64,000 nucleotides of DNA from Oleispirillum naphthae (GCA_027864655.1 JAQAZG010000007.1:1-64000); one strand, 5' to 3'; positions 26,914 to 35,937 are shown, counted from the stretch's first letter. Numbers and translations: made by a program. Notes: generated from the letters alone by a model not told the origin.

Positions 26914-26986
26914 GGCGCGTTAACGGTTTGCTCACCGGCCGCGGCATAGACTGGCCTTCCCGCGATCCGCCGATGGAGATGATGCG

Positions 26987-27277
26987 ATGTCCCGTGCATC
27001 CCGGCTGCGGACGGCATGTCTGTCCGCGCTCTGTCTTGCCCTCGCCGCCGCGCCCGCGCTTGCGGGCAGCGCGCCGCAGCCGATCCCCTTCTCCACCACC
27101 AAGGCGAAGTCCAGCGTGCCGGTGACGCCGAAGCAGACGATCTCCAAGAAGAACCGCGAGGCGGGGATCGTATTCGACGACAAGGGCACGCTGAAGACCC
27201 GCAAGCTCGGCAGCGGCAAGCTGTCGAAGACCGACAAGACGCTTTCCAACATCAAGTCGCAGAAGACGGCGCAGTAA
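26987..27277 (+). CDS. Small secreted basic protein, hypothetical
   Basis: A 96-aa protein with a clear Sec signal peptide (hydrophobic ACLSALCLALAAAPALA, cleavage after ALA). The mature 70 residues are Lys/Ser/Thr-rich (KKNREAGIVFDDKGTLKTRK). GGAG precedes the ATG. Its stop abuts the convergent argO stop. Function unknown; it is likely periplasmic. Confidence 0.7.
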   Translation: MSRASRLRTACLSALCLALAAAPALAGSAPQPIPFSTTKAKSSVPVTPKQTISKKNREAGIVFDDKGTLKTRKLGSGKLSKTDKTLSNIKSQKTAQ

Positions 27278-27892
27278 TCACAGCCCGTGCAGCAGGCGCA
27301 CCGCCAGCGCCGCCATGACGATGGCGGTGGCGGCGTTGATCACCCGCCAGGTGGCGGGCCGCGCCAGTGCGCCGGCCATCGCCGAAGCGCCGAGACCGAG
27401 GCCGAAGAACCAGACGATGCTGGCGCTCATCGCCCCCAGCGCGAAGGCCGGACGGCTCGCCGCGGGCATCTGCGCCGCGACGCCGCCGATCAGCAGCAGC
27501 GCATCCATGTAGGCATGCGGGTTGAGCAGGCTCACCGCCAGGGCCCCGCCGACCACGGCGCGCCGCCCGCCGGAAAAGCGCCCGCCGCCCAGGCCCTGGC
27601 CGTCGCCGAGGATGGCGCGGCGCGCCGCCAGCGCGCCGTAGACCAGCATGAACGCCGCACCGGCGAGGGTGAGGCCGCGCGCCAGCATCGGGTGCATCGC
27701 CACCGCCACGCCCGCGCCTGCGACGCCGCCGCCGATCAGCAGCACGTCGCACAGCGAACACACCGCCGCCGTGGTCGCGGGGAAGCTGCGGCGCAGCCCC
27801 TGGCCGAGAACGAAGGCGTTCTGCGCGCCGATGGCGACGATCAGGCTGCCCCCCAGCATCAGCCCCGCGAGATAGGCGGAAAACCCGAACAT
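27278..27892 (-). CDS. argO: LysE/ArgO-type basic amino acid exporter
   Basis: A 204-aa inner-membrane exporter of arginine and/or lysine. It has about six hydrophobic segments, the family signature GAQNAFVLGQGLRR near residue 20-35 and NPHAYMDALLLIGG in the second half. It is divergent from an ArgP-type regulator, 123 bp away, the classical exporter-activator arrangement (argO-argP, lysE-lysG). Confidence 0.92.
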   Translation of the reverse strand: MFGFSAYLAGLMLGGSLIVAIGAQNAFVLGQGLRRSFPATTAAVCSLCDVLLIGGGVAGAGVAVAMHPMLARGLTLAGAAFMLVYGALAARRAILGDGQGLGGGRFSGGRRAVVGGALAVSLLNPHAYMDALLLIGGVAAQMPAASRPAFALGAMSASIVWFFGLGLGASAMAGALARPATWRVINAATAIVMAALAVRLLHGL

Positions 27893-28015
27893 GACACGTG
27901 CTCCCAAGCATACTGCGGCGGCTCGATTGCCGCTTCGGAAGGCATCATGCGCTCGCCATCCGCATTAATTGAGCGTATAATTCTTATCCGACATGAATTG
28001 AAATTATGGTTCGCC

Positions 28016-28921
28016 ATGCTCGACTCCCGCTGCCTGGAAGCCCTTGCCGCGGTCATCCGCCTCGGCAGTTTCGAACGCGCCGCCGGCAACCTGGGCCTCA
28101 CCCAGTCGGCGGTGTCGCAGCGCATCAAGCGCCTCGAATCACAATTCGGCGAGCCGCTTCTGGTGCGCAGCAAGCCGGTGGTCGCCACCGCCGCGGGCGA
28201 CCGGGCGTTCCAATACATCCTCAACGCCCGGCTGATGGAGCGCGACCTCCGCGTCGATACCGGCGACGCCGCGCCCCTGCCGTTCGAGCGGGTGCGCCTG
28301 GCGCTCAACGCCGACAGCCTCGCCACCTGGTTCTCCGACATTCCGGCGCTGTTGTTCCGCCGCCACAACCTGCTGGTGGACCTCATCGTCGATGACGAGA
28401 CGCGCACTCTCGACATCCTCAAATCCGGCCACGTGCTCGCCTGCATCGGCACCCGCGCCGACGACGTGCAGGGGTTGAAATCCTACCGCCTCGGCGCGCT
28501 CGCCTATTACCCGGTCGCCACGCCGGAGTTCGTCGCCCGCTTCTTCCCCGCGGGCGTCACCGCCGCGGCGCTGAAGGCGGCGCCTGCGGTGATCTACGGC
28601 CGCCATGACGAGTTGCACCACCTCTATCTGGAAAAGCACTTCGGCCTCGGCCCCGGCGACTTTCCCTGCCACGTTCTGCCCTCCTCCGAAGGGTTCGTCG
28701 TCGCGGCGCGCCAGGGCATCGCCTATGCGCTGTGCGCCGAGCCGCAGGTGCGCGCCCTCGTCACCGACGGCGCCCTGGTGCGCATCTGCCCGCAGGGGCT
28801 GTCGCGGCGCCTGATTCTGCACCGGCGCGAGCGCGGTCCGCGCATCCTCGATGCGGTGGCGGCGGAAATTCTCAACGCCGCGCGCGAGGCGCTGCAACCG
28901 GCGACTGCGCGTAGTCTGTGA
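28016..28921 (+). CDS. argP: LysR-family regulator ArgP/LysG
   Basis: A 301-aa transcription factor. The N-terminal HTH (residues 1-60, FERAAGNLGLTQSAVSQRIKRLE) and the C-terminal LysR effector domain are full length. Sequence style and the adjacent divergent argO identify it as ArgP, which activates exporter expression when basic amino acids accumulate. The ATG at 28016 is the first one giving the standard start MLDSRCLEALAAVIR. Confidence 0.9.
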   Translation: MLDSRCLEALAAVIRLGSFERAAGNLGLTQSAVSQRIKRLESQFGEPLLVRSKPVVATAAGDRAFQYILNARLMERDLRVDTGDAAPLPFERVRLALNADSLATWFSDIPALLFRRHNLLVDLIVDDETRTLDILKSGHVLACIGTRADDVQGLKSYRLGALAYYPVATPEFVARFFPAGVTAAALKAAPAVIYGRHDELHHLYLEKHFGLGPGDFPCHVLPSSEGFVVAARQGIAYALCAEPQVRALVTDGALVRICPQGLSRRLILHRRERGPRILDAVAAEILNAAREALQPATARSL

Positions 28922-29133
28922 GGTGAGTAAAAACCCCGAAGATGAATAGAATTCCTCTTGTTCGTCCTCTGGGAACGTGTCACACATTTTATGCAAGGGT
29001 CCCTTAGTGACCGGCGGCGGCGGGCCAAGGCGAGCTGCGCGCCGGCTCCGGCTGGGACGATTATCCACGAAACGTGGGTGGCCTGCCTCCCAGGCATGGG
29101 ACGGCCCTCACGGCGATAGAAGGTACGACAACG

Positions 29134-29346
29134 ATGGCGACTGGAACCGTGAAATGGTTCAACACCACCAAAGGCTACGGCTTCATCCAGCCGGATGAGG
29201 GTGGAAAGGATGCGTTCGTGCACATCTCGGCGGTCGAGCGCGCCGGACTGCGCAGCCTGAACGATGGACAGCGTTTGTCCTACGAGCTGGTGGCCGGCCG
29301 CGGCGGACGCGAAGCGGCGGAAAACCTCGCCCTCATGGACGAGTGA
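29134..29346 (+). CDS. cspA: Cold-shock domain protein
   Basis: A 70-aa single-domain CSP that binds single-stranded RNA/DNA. RNP1 (KGYGFIQ) and RNP2 (DAFVHIS) are intact, and the start MATGTVKWFN is canonical. The 212-bp upstream region is rich in short hairpins (for example CCACG-AAA-CGTGG near 29068-29080), as expected for a cold-shock leader. A strong terminator follows. Confidence 0.95.
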   Translation: MATGTVKWFNTTKGYGFIQPDEGGKDAFVHISAVERAGLRSLNDGQRLSYELVAGRGGREAAENLALMDE

Positions 29347-29384
29347 ACCATCCATCACGTGCCGGTCGATCACCGGCTGCAAGG

Positions 29385-29416
29385 AACGGGGGGCTCTTCG
29401 CCCCCCGTTTCTTTTT
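29385..29416 (+). terminator. Terminator after cold-shock gene
   Basis: A 10-bp stem (AACGGGGGGC / GCCCCCCGTT) with a 5-nt loop is followed by a T-rich run. Confidence 0.92.
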
Positions 29417-29747
29417 GTCCGGATGCGTTTTGATTGCTGCCTTTGCGCGAGGCATTTTGCCTATTTTCTCTACATATAGTATGTGTTGCCGTTTTATGTC
29501 GCATTATTTTGATGCGCAGGGACGGCAACTCGTGTACGGTGACTCTCAAGGGTTGATGTTTGGAAAGGGGACCCGCCTATGCGGCCTGCCCGTTTCGGGA
29601 ACTCCATAACGCCTCGCGCACCCGCGGCCGGCCGCCGCGTTCCGCCCGCCGCATCCGCCCTGTCCGGCCATCCTGGTCTGTCGTTCGCGCCTCCCGCCCC
29701 GTGCGGGGGGTTTTTTGTTCGTATCCCCGCGCAAAGGACCGCAGCAC
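29417..29747. other. Leader region upstream of phoH
   Basis: The gap starts AT-rich (about 29430-29510, with TATAGT at 29475-29480) and becomes GC-rich and structured. A short reading frame of 37 codons (29496-29609, MSHYFDAQGRQLVYGD...) has no ribosome-binding site and is doubtful. A hairpin CCCC-GTGC-GGGG followed by six T (about 29697-29716) lies 32 bp before phoH, so the region could be a small RNA or an attenuated leader. Confidence 0.45.
29693..29716 (+). terminator. Hairpin with T run upstream of phoH
   Basis: CCCC, a 4-nt loop and a G run are followed by TTTTTT. It precedes the phoH ribosome-binding site, so it would end a leader transcript or attenuate phoH. Confidence 0.6.
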
Positions 29748-30491
29748 ATGGGTAAACCGCAACGCAGCCGCAAGATCAGCCCGTCCGCGATGCACTCCTT
29801 CGACAACGTGCAACCCCTGTCCCCTCCGGAATCCTGCTGGAGCCCGCTTGAAGAAAGCCGCGATCAGAGCTTCCGCCGCCATGTCCGCCCCTACAACGAG
29901 AACCAGCGCCTTCTCATGGAAGCGATGGAGACCCACCCCATCACCATGGCGCTCGGCCCCGCCGGCACCGGCAAGACCTACCTCGCCATCGCCGCCGCCT
30001 GCGAGGCCTTCGAGGACGGAAGCATCGCCCGCATCCTGCTCTCCCGCCCGGCGGTGGAGGCGGGCGAAAACCTGGGCTACCTGCCCGGCGGCATGGAGGA
30101 CAAGCTGCTGCCCTATCTGCGCCCCCTCTACGACGCGCTGAACGACCGGCTCGGCGCGCGCAAGCTCAAGGCCCTGCTCGCCGACGGCTCGATCGAGATC
30201 GCGCCGGTGGCGTTCATGCGCGGGCGCACCCTGAACAACGCCTTCATCGTCATCGACGAGGCGCAGAACTGCACCTATGGCCAGATCAAGATGCTGCTCA
30301 CCCGGCTCGGCTGGCACTCCACCATGGTGATCACCGGCGACCCCGACCAGTCCGACCTGCTGCCCGGGATGTCCGGCCTCACCGATATCGCGCACCGGCT
30401 GGAGCCGGTGGACGGCATCGCACAGATCAAGTTGACCGAGGCCGATGTGGTGCGGCACCCCCTGGTCGCCAGCATGATTCCCTACCTATAA
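29748..30491 (+). CDS. phoH: PhoH-family ATPase
   Basis: A 247-aa P-loop ATPase. Walker A GPAGTGKT and Walker B IVIDEAQN are intact, with the helicase-like motif TGDPDQSDL further on. AAAGGA precedes the ATG. Known members are tied to phosphate stress and RNA metabolism, but the precise role is unsettled. It lacks the KH domain of the PhoH-YbeZ type, and no ybeY is adjacent. Confidence 0.9.
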   Translation: MGKPQRSRKISPSAMHSFDNVQPLSPPESCWSPLEESRDQSFRRHVRPYNENQRLLMEAMETHPITMALGPAGTGKTYLAIAAACEAFEDGSIARILLSRPAVEAGENLGYLPGGMEDKLLPYLRPLYDALNDRLGARKLKALLADGSIEIAPVAFMRGRTLNNAFIVIDEAQNCTYGQIKMLLTRLGWHSTMVITGDPDQSDLLPGMSGLTDIAHRLEPVDGIAQIKLTEADVVRHPLVASMIPYL

Positions 30492-30499
30492 TCGGGGGA

Positions 30500-30531
30500 C
30501 CGGCTTCCCGCGCGCATGCGCGGGAAGCCGG
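30500..30531. repeat. Perfect 14-bp stem hairpin between phoH and yjbQ
   Basis: CCGGCTTCCCGCGC and its complement flank a GCAT loop. No T run follows. It sits 9 bp after phoH and 19 bp before yjbQ, so it may protect the phoH mRNA end or reduce readthrough. Confidence 0.75.
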
Positions 30532-30550
30532 CGCGAGAAAAGGCCCCGCC

Positions 30551-30988
30551 ATGTCCGAAATCCCGATTCCACGCCACGCGCAGACCACCCTCACCCTCGA
30601 CACCCGCGGCCTCGGGCTCTACCCGATGTCGGGCAGCATCGACCGCTGGCTGCGCGAGATCGACGCCCGCCTCGGCCAGGTGACGGTATTCTGCCGCCAC
30701 ACCTCCGCCTCGCTGACCATCCAGGAAAACGCCGACCCCGACGTGCTGCGCGACATCATGGAGTTCTTCGACCGCGTCGCGCCGGAGGACACCCCCTGGT
30801 TCCGCCACATGCAGGAAGGCCCGGACGACATGCCCGCGCACATCCGCACCGCGCTGACCGACGTCTCGCTCGGCGTGCCGGTGGCGAGCGGCGCGATGAT
30901 GCTCGGCACCTGGCAGGAGGTCTACCTGTTCGAGCATCGCCGCATTCCACATTCCCGCGTCGTCGTGCTGCACTACGCGGGGTATTAG
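30551..30988 (+). CDS. yjbQ: YjbQ / UPF0047 family protein
   Basis: A 145-aa protein of the YjbQ family, sometimes annotated as a secondary thiamine-phosphate synthase because some members have that activity in vitro. Conserved blocks are FCRHTSASLTIQENADP with the His and Asn-Asp cluster, and GTWQEVYLFEHR near the end. It overlaps the convergent dehydratase stop by 3 bp. Confidence 0.85.
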   Translation: MSEIPIPRHAQTTLTLDTRGLGLYPMSGSIDRWLREIDARLGQVTVFCRHTSASLTIQENADPDVLRDIMEFFDRVAPEDTPWFRHMQEGPDDMPAHIRTALTDVSLGVPVASGAMMLGTWQEVYLFEHRRIPHSRVVVLHYAGY

Positions 30989-31959
30989 ACTTGCGGCGTT
31001 TTCCCTGCCAGCACCTGCGCGAAATCCGCGCTGTCCACGTTGGCTCCGGAGAGGATGACCCCCACCTTCCTGCCGCGCATCGCCCCCGCCTCCTGCAGCA
31101 GGGCGGCAAGCGGCGCGGCGCCCGCGCCCTCGGCGACGTTGTGGGTGGCGCTGAAATAAAGGCGCATCGCCTCGGCCACCTCGTCGTCGGAGACCGCGAC
31201 GATGCGGCTCGCCCCCGGCCCGTAGACGGCAAACGCCTCGGCCACCGGAATCCGCACCGCGATGCCGTCGGCGAAGGTGCGCGCGCTCTCGGTGGAAATC
31301 AGCTTCCCCGCCTCGAAGGAAAGCTTCGCCGCCAGGGCCTCGGTGGAGACCACGCCGATGATCTCGGTCGAGAGGCCCAGCGCGTCGCGCGCCGCAATCA
31401 GCCCGCAAATGCCGGAGCCGCAGCCGATCGGCACGTACACCGCGTCGAGGTCCGGCGCGGCGGTGAACAGCTCCAGCGCATAGGTGGCGACGCCGCACAC
31501 CAGAGCCGGATGGAACGCCGGAACCGGGAACAGGCCCTCCTCCGCCGCAATCCGCCGCGCCTCTTCTCCCGCCGCGTTGAAATCCGCGCCGTGGACCACC
31601 AGTTCGCCGCCGAAGCCGCGCATCGCCGCGTTCTTCTCCACCGAGTTGCCCTCCGGCACCACGATCTTGGCACGCAGCCCCGCCGCGTGGGCGGCGCGCG
31701 CCTGGCTCTGGCCGTGATTGCCGCGCGTCGCGGTGACGATGCCCTCGACCTCCGGGTGCTCCCGCTTCAGCCAATCGATGAAGGTAATGCCGCCGCGCAC
31801 CTTGAAGGCTCCGGCAGGCGTATGATTCTCGTGCTTCACCCACACCGTCGCGCCGGTCCGCTCGCACAGCCCGGGCCAGACGTACTGCGGCGTCGGCGGC
31901 ATGAAGCGGTAGACCAACTGCGCGGCCTCCGCAATCTCCTCCTTCTTGAACAAAGGCAT
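30985..31959 (-). CDS. PLP-dependent threonine/serine dehydratase-like enzyme
   Basis: A 324-aa fold-type II PLP enzyme. The cofactor lysine is Lys53 in GAFKVRGG, and the phosphate-binding Gly-rich loop GCGSGICG is present. No regulatory ACT domain follows, so it is of the catabolic type or acts on a related hydroxy-amino acid. The ATG at 31959 follows TGGAGG and is preferred to an upstream TTG. It is divergent from an AraC-type regulator, which probably controls it. Substrate is uncertain. Confidence 0.82.
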   Translation of the reverse strand: MPLFKKEEIAEAAQLVYRFMPPTPQYVWPGLCERTGATVWVKHENHTPAGAFKVRGGITFIDWLKREHPEVEGIVTATRGNHGQSQARAAHAAGLRAKIVVPEGNSVEKNAAMRGFGGELVVHGADFNAAGEEARRIAAEEGLFPVPAFHPALVCGVATYALELFTAAPDLDAVYVPIGCGSGICGLIAARDALGLSTEIIGVVSTEALAAKLSFEAGKLISTESARTFADGIAVRIPVAEAFAVYGPGASRIVAVSDDEVAEAMRLYFSATHNVAEGAGAAPLAALLQEAGAMRGRKVGVILSGANVDSADFAQVLAGKTPQV

Positions 31960-32052
31960 CACATCCTCCAATTACGATGATATGGAGCAACGTGTTGCGC
32001 CGTTTTGCTATCCGCTATCATAAATCCGACGCGCTTTTACCGGACAGAGGTC

Positions 32053-32859
32053 ATGGATTCCACCACGCACCGCCCTGAACGTCCTGCGCCCGAGCCGACC
32101 CGCCGCTTCGCCACCGCCGTATGGGAGGCGGAACTGCTGCCGCGTCAGCCCTACGAGGTGCGCTACACCACGGAACGCGCGGCGGTCGGCTTCGCCTTCG
32201 ACCCGCAGGCCGGGGAGCATGCCTTCGCCTCCGACCGGGTGCGCCCCTTCCGCGTGCGCGCCCGCAGCCTCGCCTTCGTGCCCGCCGGGTGCGAGGTGTT
32301 TTCCCGCTCCGCCGCGGGCGGCGAATACCTCCGCCTCATCCTGCCCAGCGCGGCGGACGGCGCGGCGGAACGCTTCAGCGGTTCCCAGGATGCGGCGGCG
32401 GCGCGCGCCGCCTGGACCCTGCGCGCCCTGCTGCTGGCGGGCGGGCCGCCGGACCCGCTGTTGTTCGATGCGCATGCGGCGGCCCTGGCGGCGCATGCCG
32501 CCGTCCCCCGCGCCACGGCGGGGGCCGCCGCCGGAGGCTGGATGACGCCGCAACGCCTCAAGCGCATCGAGGATCTGGTGGAAGCGCGGCTGGAGACCGG
32601 CCCCTCGGTGGCGGAGATGGCGGCCGAACTCGGCCTCTCGGCAGACTTCTTCTCCCGCGCCTTCAAGGCGGCCACCGGCGAAACCCCGCACGCCTACGTG
32701 CTCACCCGCCGCATCGCCCGCGCCCGCGCCCTCATCCGCGCCGGGGCGGACGACCTCAGCACCGTCGCCTTTGCCGCCGGGTTCTCCTCCCACGCCCACA
32801 TGAGCGCCGCCTTCCGCCGCATCCTCGGCGTCACGCCGGGGGCATTGCGCGGATCATAG
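32053..32859 (+). CDS. AraC-family transcriptional regulator
   Basis: A 268-aa protein. The C-terminal 100 residues hold the double HTH of AraC/XylS (MAAELGLSADFFSRAFKAAT near 200, then VAFAAGFSSHAHMSAAFRRI). The N-terminal part is a short cupin-like sensor region. It is divergent from the PLP dehydratase with 93 bp between starts, so local control is likely. Repeat copy 1 follows its stop. Confidence 0.88.
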   Translation: MDSTTHRPERPAPEPTRRFATAVWEAELLPRQPYEVRYTTERAAVGFAFDPQAGEHAFASDRVRPFRVRARSLAFVPAGCEVFSRSAAGGEYLRLILPSAADGAAERFSGSQDAAAARAAWTLRALLLAGGPPDPLLFDAHAAALAAHAAVPRATAGAAAGGWMTPQRLKRIEDLVEARLETGPSVAEMAAELGLSADFFSRAFKAATGETPHAYVLTRRIARARALIRAGADDLSTVAFAAGFSSHAHMSAAFRRILGVTPGALRGS

Positions 32860-32860
32860 C

Positions 32861-33029
32861 GGGGCTGCCGCCCCGCGCCCCGCCTGGGGCGGCGCCCCAG
32901 ACCCCCTTCTCTTTTGCGCACAGCGCGAGAAAGCCTCCCTCGGCGTGACGGTCGATTGCCGCTTTGCGACGAAAACCTTAGTAAGGGGGTGCGCGAGGGG
33001 CCCAAGACCCCTCGCAAAGTTGTTGTTTT
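32861..33029 (-). repeat. Dispersed intergenic repeat, copy 1
   Basis: This unit fills the whole gap between the convergent AraC and epmA genes. Read on the minus strand it has a core (about 32916-32978) shared with copies 2-4: CGCAAAGCGGC, a CGACCGTCACGCCG block, then GCGCTGTGCGC. The ends are strong hairpins, including GCGAGGGG / CCCCTCGC near 32992-33016. The outer hairpin on the AraC side differs from the other copies. Confidence 0.75.
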
Positions 33030-34076
33030 TCAAACCACCGGCGCCCACAGCACATCGGCGATGTTTTCCGCTCCGGCGCAGAGCATGACCAGCCGGTCCA
33101 CCCCCAGCGCGATGCCCGCGCTTTCCGGCATGCCGAAGGCGAGGGCGTCGAGGAAGTCCCGGTCGATCGGCACCTCGGTGCCGTAGAGGCGCCGCTTCAG
33201 CGCCGCATCGGCCAAAAAGCGTTTCTCCTGCTCCGCCGCGTCGGTGAGTTCGGAGAAGCCGTTGGCCAGCTCCACCCCCGCCGCATAGAGTTCGAAGCGC
33301 TCCGCCAGGCGCGGCTCCCCCGGCTTGCGGCGGGAGAGCGCCGCCTGGCACACCGGATAGTCGTACAGCACCGTCGGCGCGCCCGCGCCGAGGCGCGGCT
33401 CCACCGCCTCCAGCATCACCTTGAAGAACACGTCCTCCCAGCGGTCGGAGGGCGACACCGAAATGCCGATGCGCCGCGCCTCTGCGGCAAGCGGCGCGGG
33501 GTCCGGTTCCGCCGCGTCCTGGTCGGCGAGGGCCGCCATCAGGTCGATCCCGGCGAAGCGGGAAAACGCCTCGGGCACGGAAATCCGCTGCGGCTCCGCA
33601 TCCAGGCGGCAGGCCACGCCGCGGAAAGTCACCTCCTCCCGCCCCGCCGCCCCCGCCGCGGCGGCCAGCAGGCGGGCGCAATCGTCCATCAACGCAGTGT
33701 AGTCCGCGCCCGCGCGGTACCACTCCAGCATGGTGAATTCCGGGTGGTGCGTCGGCGAGGTCTCGCCGTTGCGGAACACCCGCGCGAACTGGAAGATGCG
33801 CGGCAGCCCGGCTGCCAGCAGCTTCTTCATCGCGAATTCCGGCGAGGTGTGCAGATAGCGCATCGCCCGGCCCTCGCCGAAGGCGTCCTCCATCTCGGTC
33901 GCAAACACCCGCAGGTGCGGCTCCATGCCGGGGCAGACCTGAAGGATCGGCGTCTCCACCTCGGTGAAACCCTCCGCGCGGAACGCCGCCCGCAACGCCG
34001 CCGCCACCGCCGAACGCACGCGCAAAGCCGGCAGCCGCGCTGCCACCGCCTCGGGATGCCACCAGTTCTCGGCCAT
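33030..34076 (-). CDS. epmA: EF-P beta-lysyltransferase EpmA (GenX/PoxA/YjeA)
   Basis: A 348-aa class II lysyl-tRNA-synthetase paralogue that attaches (R)-beta-lysine to elongation factor P instead of charging tRNA. It keeps the class II motifs (motif 2 FQFARVFRNGETSPTHHPEF, motif 3 GIALGVDRLVML) but lacks the N-terminal anticodon-binding domain, which is diagnostic of EpmA. It is divergent from epmB, with efp next, so substrate and both modifying enzymes are clustered. Confidence 0.95.
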   Translation of the reverse strand: MAENWWHPEAVAARLPALRVRSAVAAALRAAFRAEGFTEVETPILQVCPGMEPHLRVFATEMEDAFGEGRAMRYLHTSPEFAMKKLLAAGLPRIFQFARVFRNGETSPTHHPEFTMLEWYRAGADYTALMDDCARLLAAAAGAAGREEVTFRGVACRLDAEPQRISVPEAFSRFAGIDLMAALADQDAAEPDPAPLAAEARRIGISVSPSDRWEDVFFKVMLEAVEPRLGAGAPTVLYDYPVCQAALSRRKPGEPRLAERFELYAAGVELANGFSELTDAAEQEKRFLADAALKRRLYGTEVPIDRDFLDALAFGMPESAGIALGVDRLVMLCAGAENIADVLWAPVV

Positions 34077-34086
34077 CTGAACTCCT

Positions 34087-34261
34087 TAAAAACCAAAGCC
34101 TTGCGGAGGGTCGCGGACCCTCCGCGCCTCCCCTACCTTTTGGTTTTTGCGCGAAGCGCGACAAAGCCATCACGCGGCGTAGCGGTCGATAGCCGCTTCG
34201 CGGCGAAAAAAGTTAGGGGGAGCGCGAGGGGTCCGAGACCCCTCGCAAAGTTTTTGTTTTC
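34087..34261 (-). repeat. Dispersed intergenic repeat, copy 2
   Basis: It lies between the divergent epmA and epmB starts. On the minus strand the core (34148-34207) reads CGCCGCGAAGCGGC, CGACCGCTACGCCGCGTGATGG and GCGCTTCGCGC. It is flanked by the hairpins GCGAGGGG...CCCCTCGC and GCGGAGGGTCCGCGACCCTC. It is the only copy in a divergent gap, so the epm promoters must lie inside or beside it. Confidence 0.78.
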
Positions 34262-34318
34262 ACCCGCACCATGCTCTATGTATCCCGTGCCTTGTGCCCT
34301 GTCATGGAAAGAAGCGAC

Positions 34319-35305
34319 ATGTCCACGCCCCGCGCCCTGCCGGAAAGCCTGACGCCGCACCTGCGCGCGCTGGCCGCCCGTTCGCCCGCGGTGGCGCGGC
34401 AATTCGTCGCCGCGGCGGAGGAGTCTATGGCCTCGCCCTTCGATCTGGCGGACCCGATCGGCGATGCGGCGAAGAGCCCGCTGCCCGGCCTGGTGCACCG
34501 CTATCCGGACCGCGTGCTGCTGCTGCCGACCATGGCGTGCGCCGCGCACTGCCGCTTCTGCTTCCGCCGCGACCGCCTCGGCGAAGGCAGGATGACGGCG
34601 GCCGAGATCGCCGCGGCGCTGGACTACGTGGCGGCGCGGCCGCAGATTCACGAGGTCATCCTTTCCGGCGGCGACCCGCTCACCCTGCCCGCGGCGGAGC
34701 TTGCCGCCCTGCTGGCCCGCATCGACGCCATCCCCAGCGTGGAGGTGGCGCGCCTGCACACCCGCCTGCCGGTGCACGACCCGGCGCGCGCCCGGCGCGC
34801 CGCCGCGGCGCTGGCGGCGGGGCGCGCCGCGCGCTGGGTGGCGGTGCACGTCAACCACGCCGACGAACTCACCGCGGAGACCCGCGCCGCGCTGGCCGCG
34901 TTGCGCGGGGCCGGGTGCTTCCTGGTGTCGCAGACGGTGCTGCTGGCCGGGGTGAACGACAGCGTGGAAACCTTGTCGGCCCTCTTCCGCGCCCTCGTCG
35001 CCCTCGGGGTGAAGCCCTACTACCTGCACCATCCGGACCGCGCGGCGGGCACCGAGCATTTCCGCGTGCCGCTGGCCCGCGGGCGGGAGATCATGGAAAG
35101 CCTGCGCGGCGGCCTCTCCGGCCTGGCGCTGCCCGCGTACATCCTCGACATCCCCGGCGGCCACGGCAAGGTATGGGCCACCGACGCCTTCGTCGCCCCG
35201 GCGGCGGACGGCGGCTGGAACGTGCGCGCGCCCGACGGCTCGCTGCACCCCTATCCCGCCGATGCGCCCGCCGCGACGACGGTTGCCCCGGACGGCGCAA
35301 AGTGA
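34319..35305 (+). CDS. epmB: EF-P (R)-beta-lysylation protein EpmB (lysine 2,3-aminomutase family)
   Basis: A 328-aa radical SAM/PLP enzyme that makes (R)-beta-lysine for EpmA. The [4Fe-4S] motif is Cys74, Cys78, Cys81 (CAAHCRFC). SGGDPL follows, and VAVHVNHADEL and KPYYLHHPD are typical of the aminomutase family. It is short and lacks the extra domains of clostridial lysine aminomutase. It is followed after 65 bp by efp. Confidence 0.93.
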   Translation: MSTPRALPESLTPHLRALAARSPAVARQFVAAAEESMASPFDLADPIGDAAKSPLPGLVHRYPDRVLLLPTMACAAHCRFCFRRDRLGEGRMTAAEIAAALDYVAARPQIHEVILSGGDPLTLPAAELAALLARIDAIPSVEVARLHTRLPVHDPARARRAAAALAAGRAARWVAVHVNHADELTAETRAALAALRGAGCFLVSQTVLLAGVNDSVETLSALFRALVALGVKPYYLHHPDRAAGTEHFRVPLARGREIMESLRGGLSGLALPAYILDIPGGHGKVWATDAFVAPAADGGWNVRAPDGSLHPYPADAPAATTVAPDGAK

Positions 35306-35370
35306 TAGGGTCCGCGCCGCCGCGGGGGATATGTCCCTTCGCCCACTCACCCAACCGGTAGCGATCGCAC

Positions 35371-35937
35371 ATGAAAATTCAAGCCAACACCATCCGCCCG
35401 GGCATGGTTCTCGAGCACAACGGTCGTCAATGGTCCGTTTTGAAAATCCAGCTGATCCAGCCCGGCAAGGGCGGCGCCTTCATTCAGGTGGAGATGCGCG
35501 ACCTGGAAAGCGGCAACAAGACCAACGAGCGCTGGCGCACCGCGGACACGGTGGAGAAACTGATGGTCGAGGAACGCGACTGCCAGTACCTCTTCGCCGA
35601 CGGCGACATGCTGACCTTCATGGACAACGAAACCTTCGAGCAGTTCACCCTGGTGCGCGATGCGGTGGGCGAACCCGCCGCCTTCCTCCAGGACGGCATG
35701 CAGGTGGCAGTCGAATCGATCGAGGGCAAGCCGGTTTCCTGCACCCTGCCGCAGACCGTGATCATGGCGGTGGCGGAGTGCGAACCCGTTATGAAGGGCC
35801 AGACCGCCGCTTCGTCGTACAAGCCGGGCCTGCTGGAAAACGGCCTGCGGGTGATGATTCCGCCGTTCGTCGCCCAGGGCGACCGCATCGTCGTCAACAC
35901 CACCGACTGCTCCTATGTGGAGCGGGCGAAGGGCTGA
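35371..35937 (+). CDS. efp: Translation elongation factor P
   Basis: A 188-aa factor that relieves ribosome stalling at polyproline. Three beta-barrel domains are present, and the modification site is Lys33 in QPGKGGAF, equivalent to E. coli Lys34. A Lys at the tip agrees with the adjacent epmA and epmB. No epmC hydroxylase is nearby. It lies between epmB and suhB on the same strand. Confidence 0.97.
   Translation: MKIQANTIRPGMVLEHNGRQWSVLKIQLIQPGKGGAFIQVEMRDLESGNKTNERWRTADTVEKLMVEERDCQYLFADGDMLTFMDNETFEQFTLVRDAVGEPAAFLQDGMQVAVESIEGKPVSCTLPQTVIMAVAECEPVMKGQTAASSYKPGLLENGLRVMIPPFVAQGDRIVVNTTDCSYVERAKG

Noticed and set aside
29496-29609. A 37-codon frame before phoH
   Set aside because: No ribosome-binding site and no recognised similarity; kept only as a note in the leader region.
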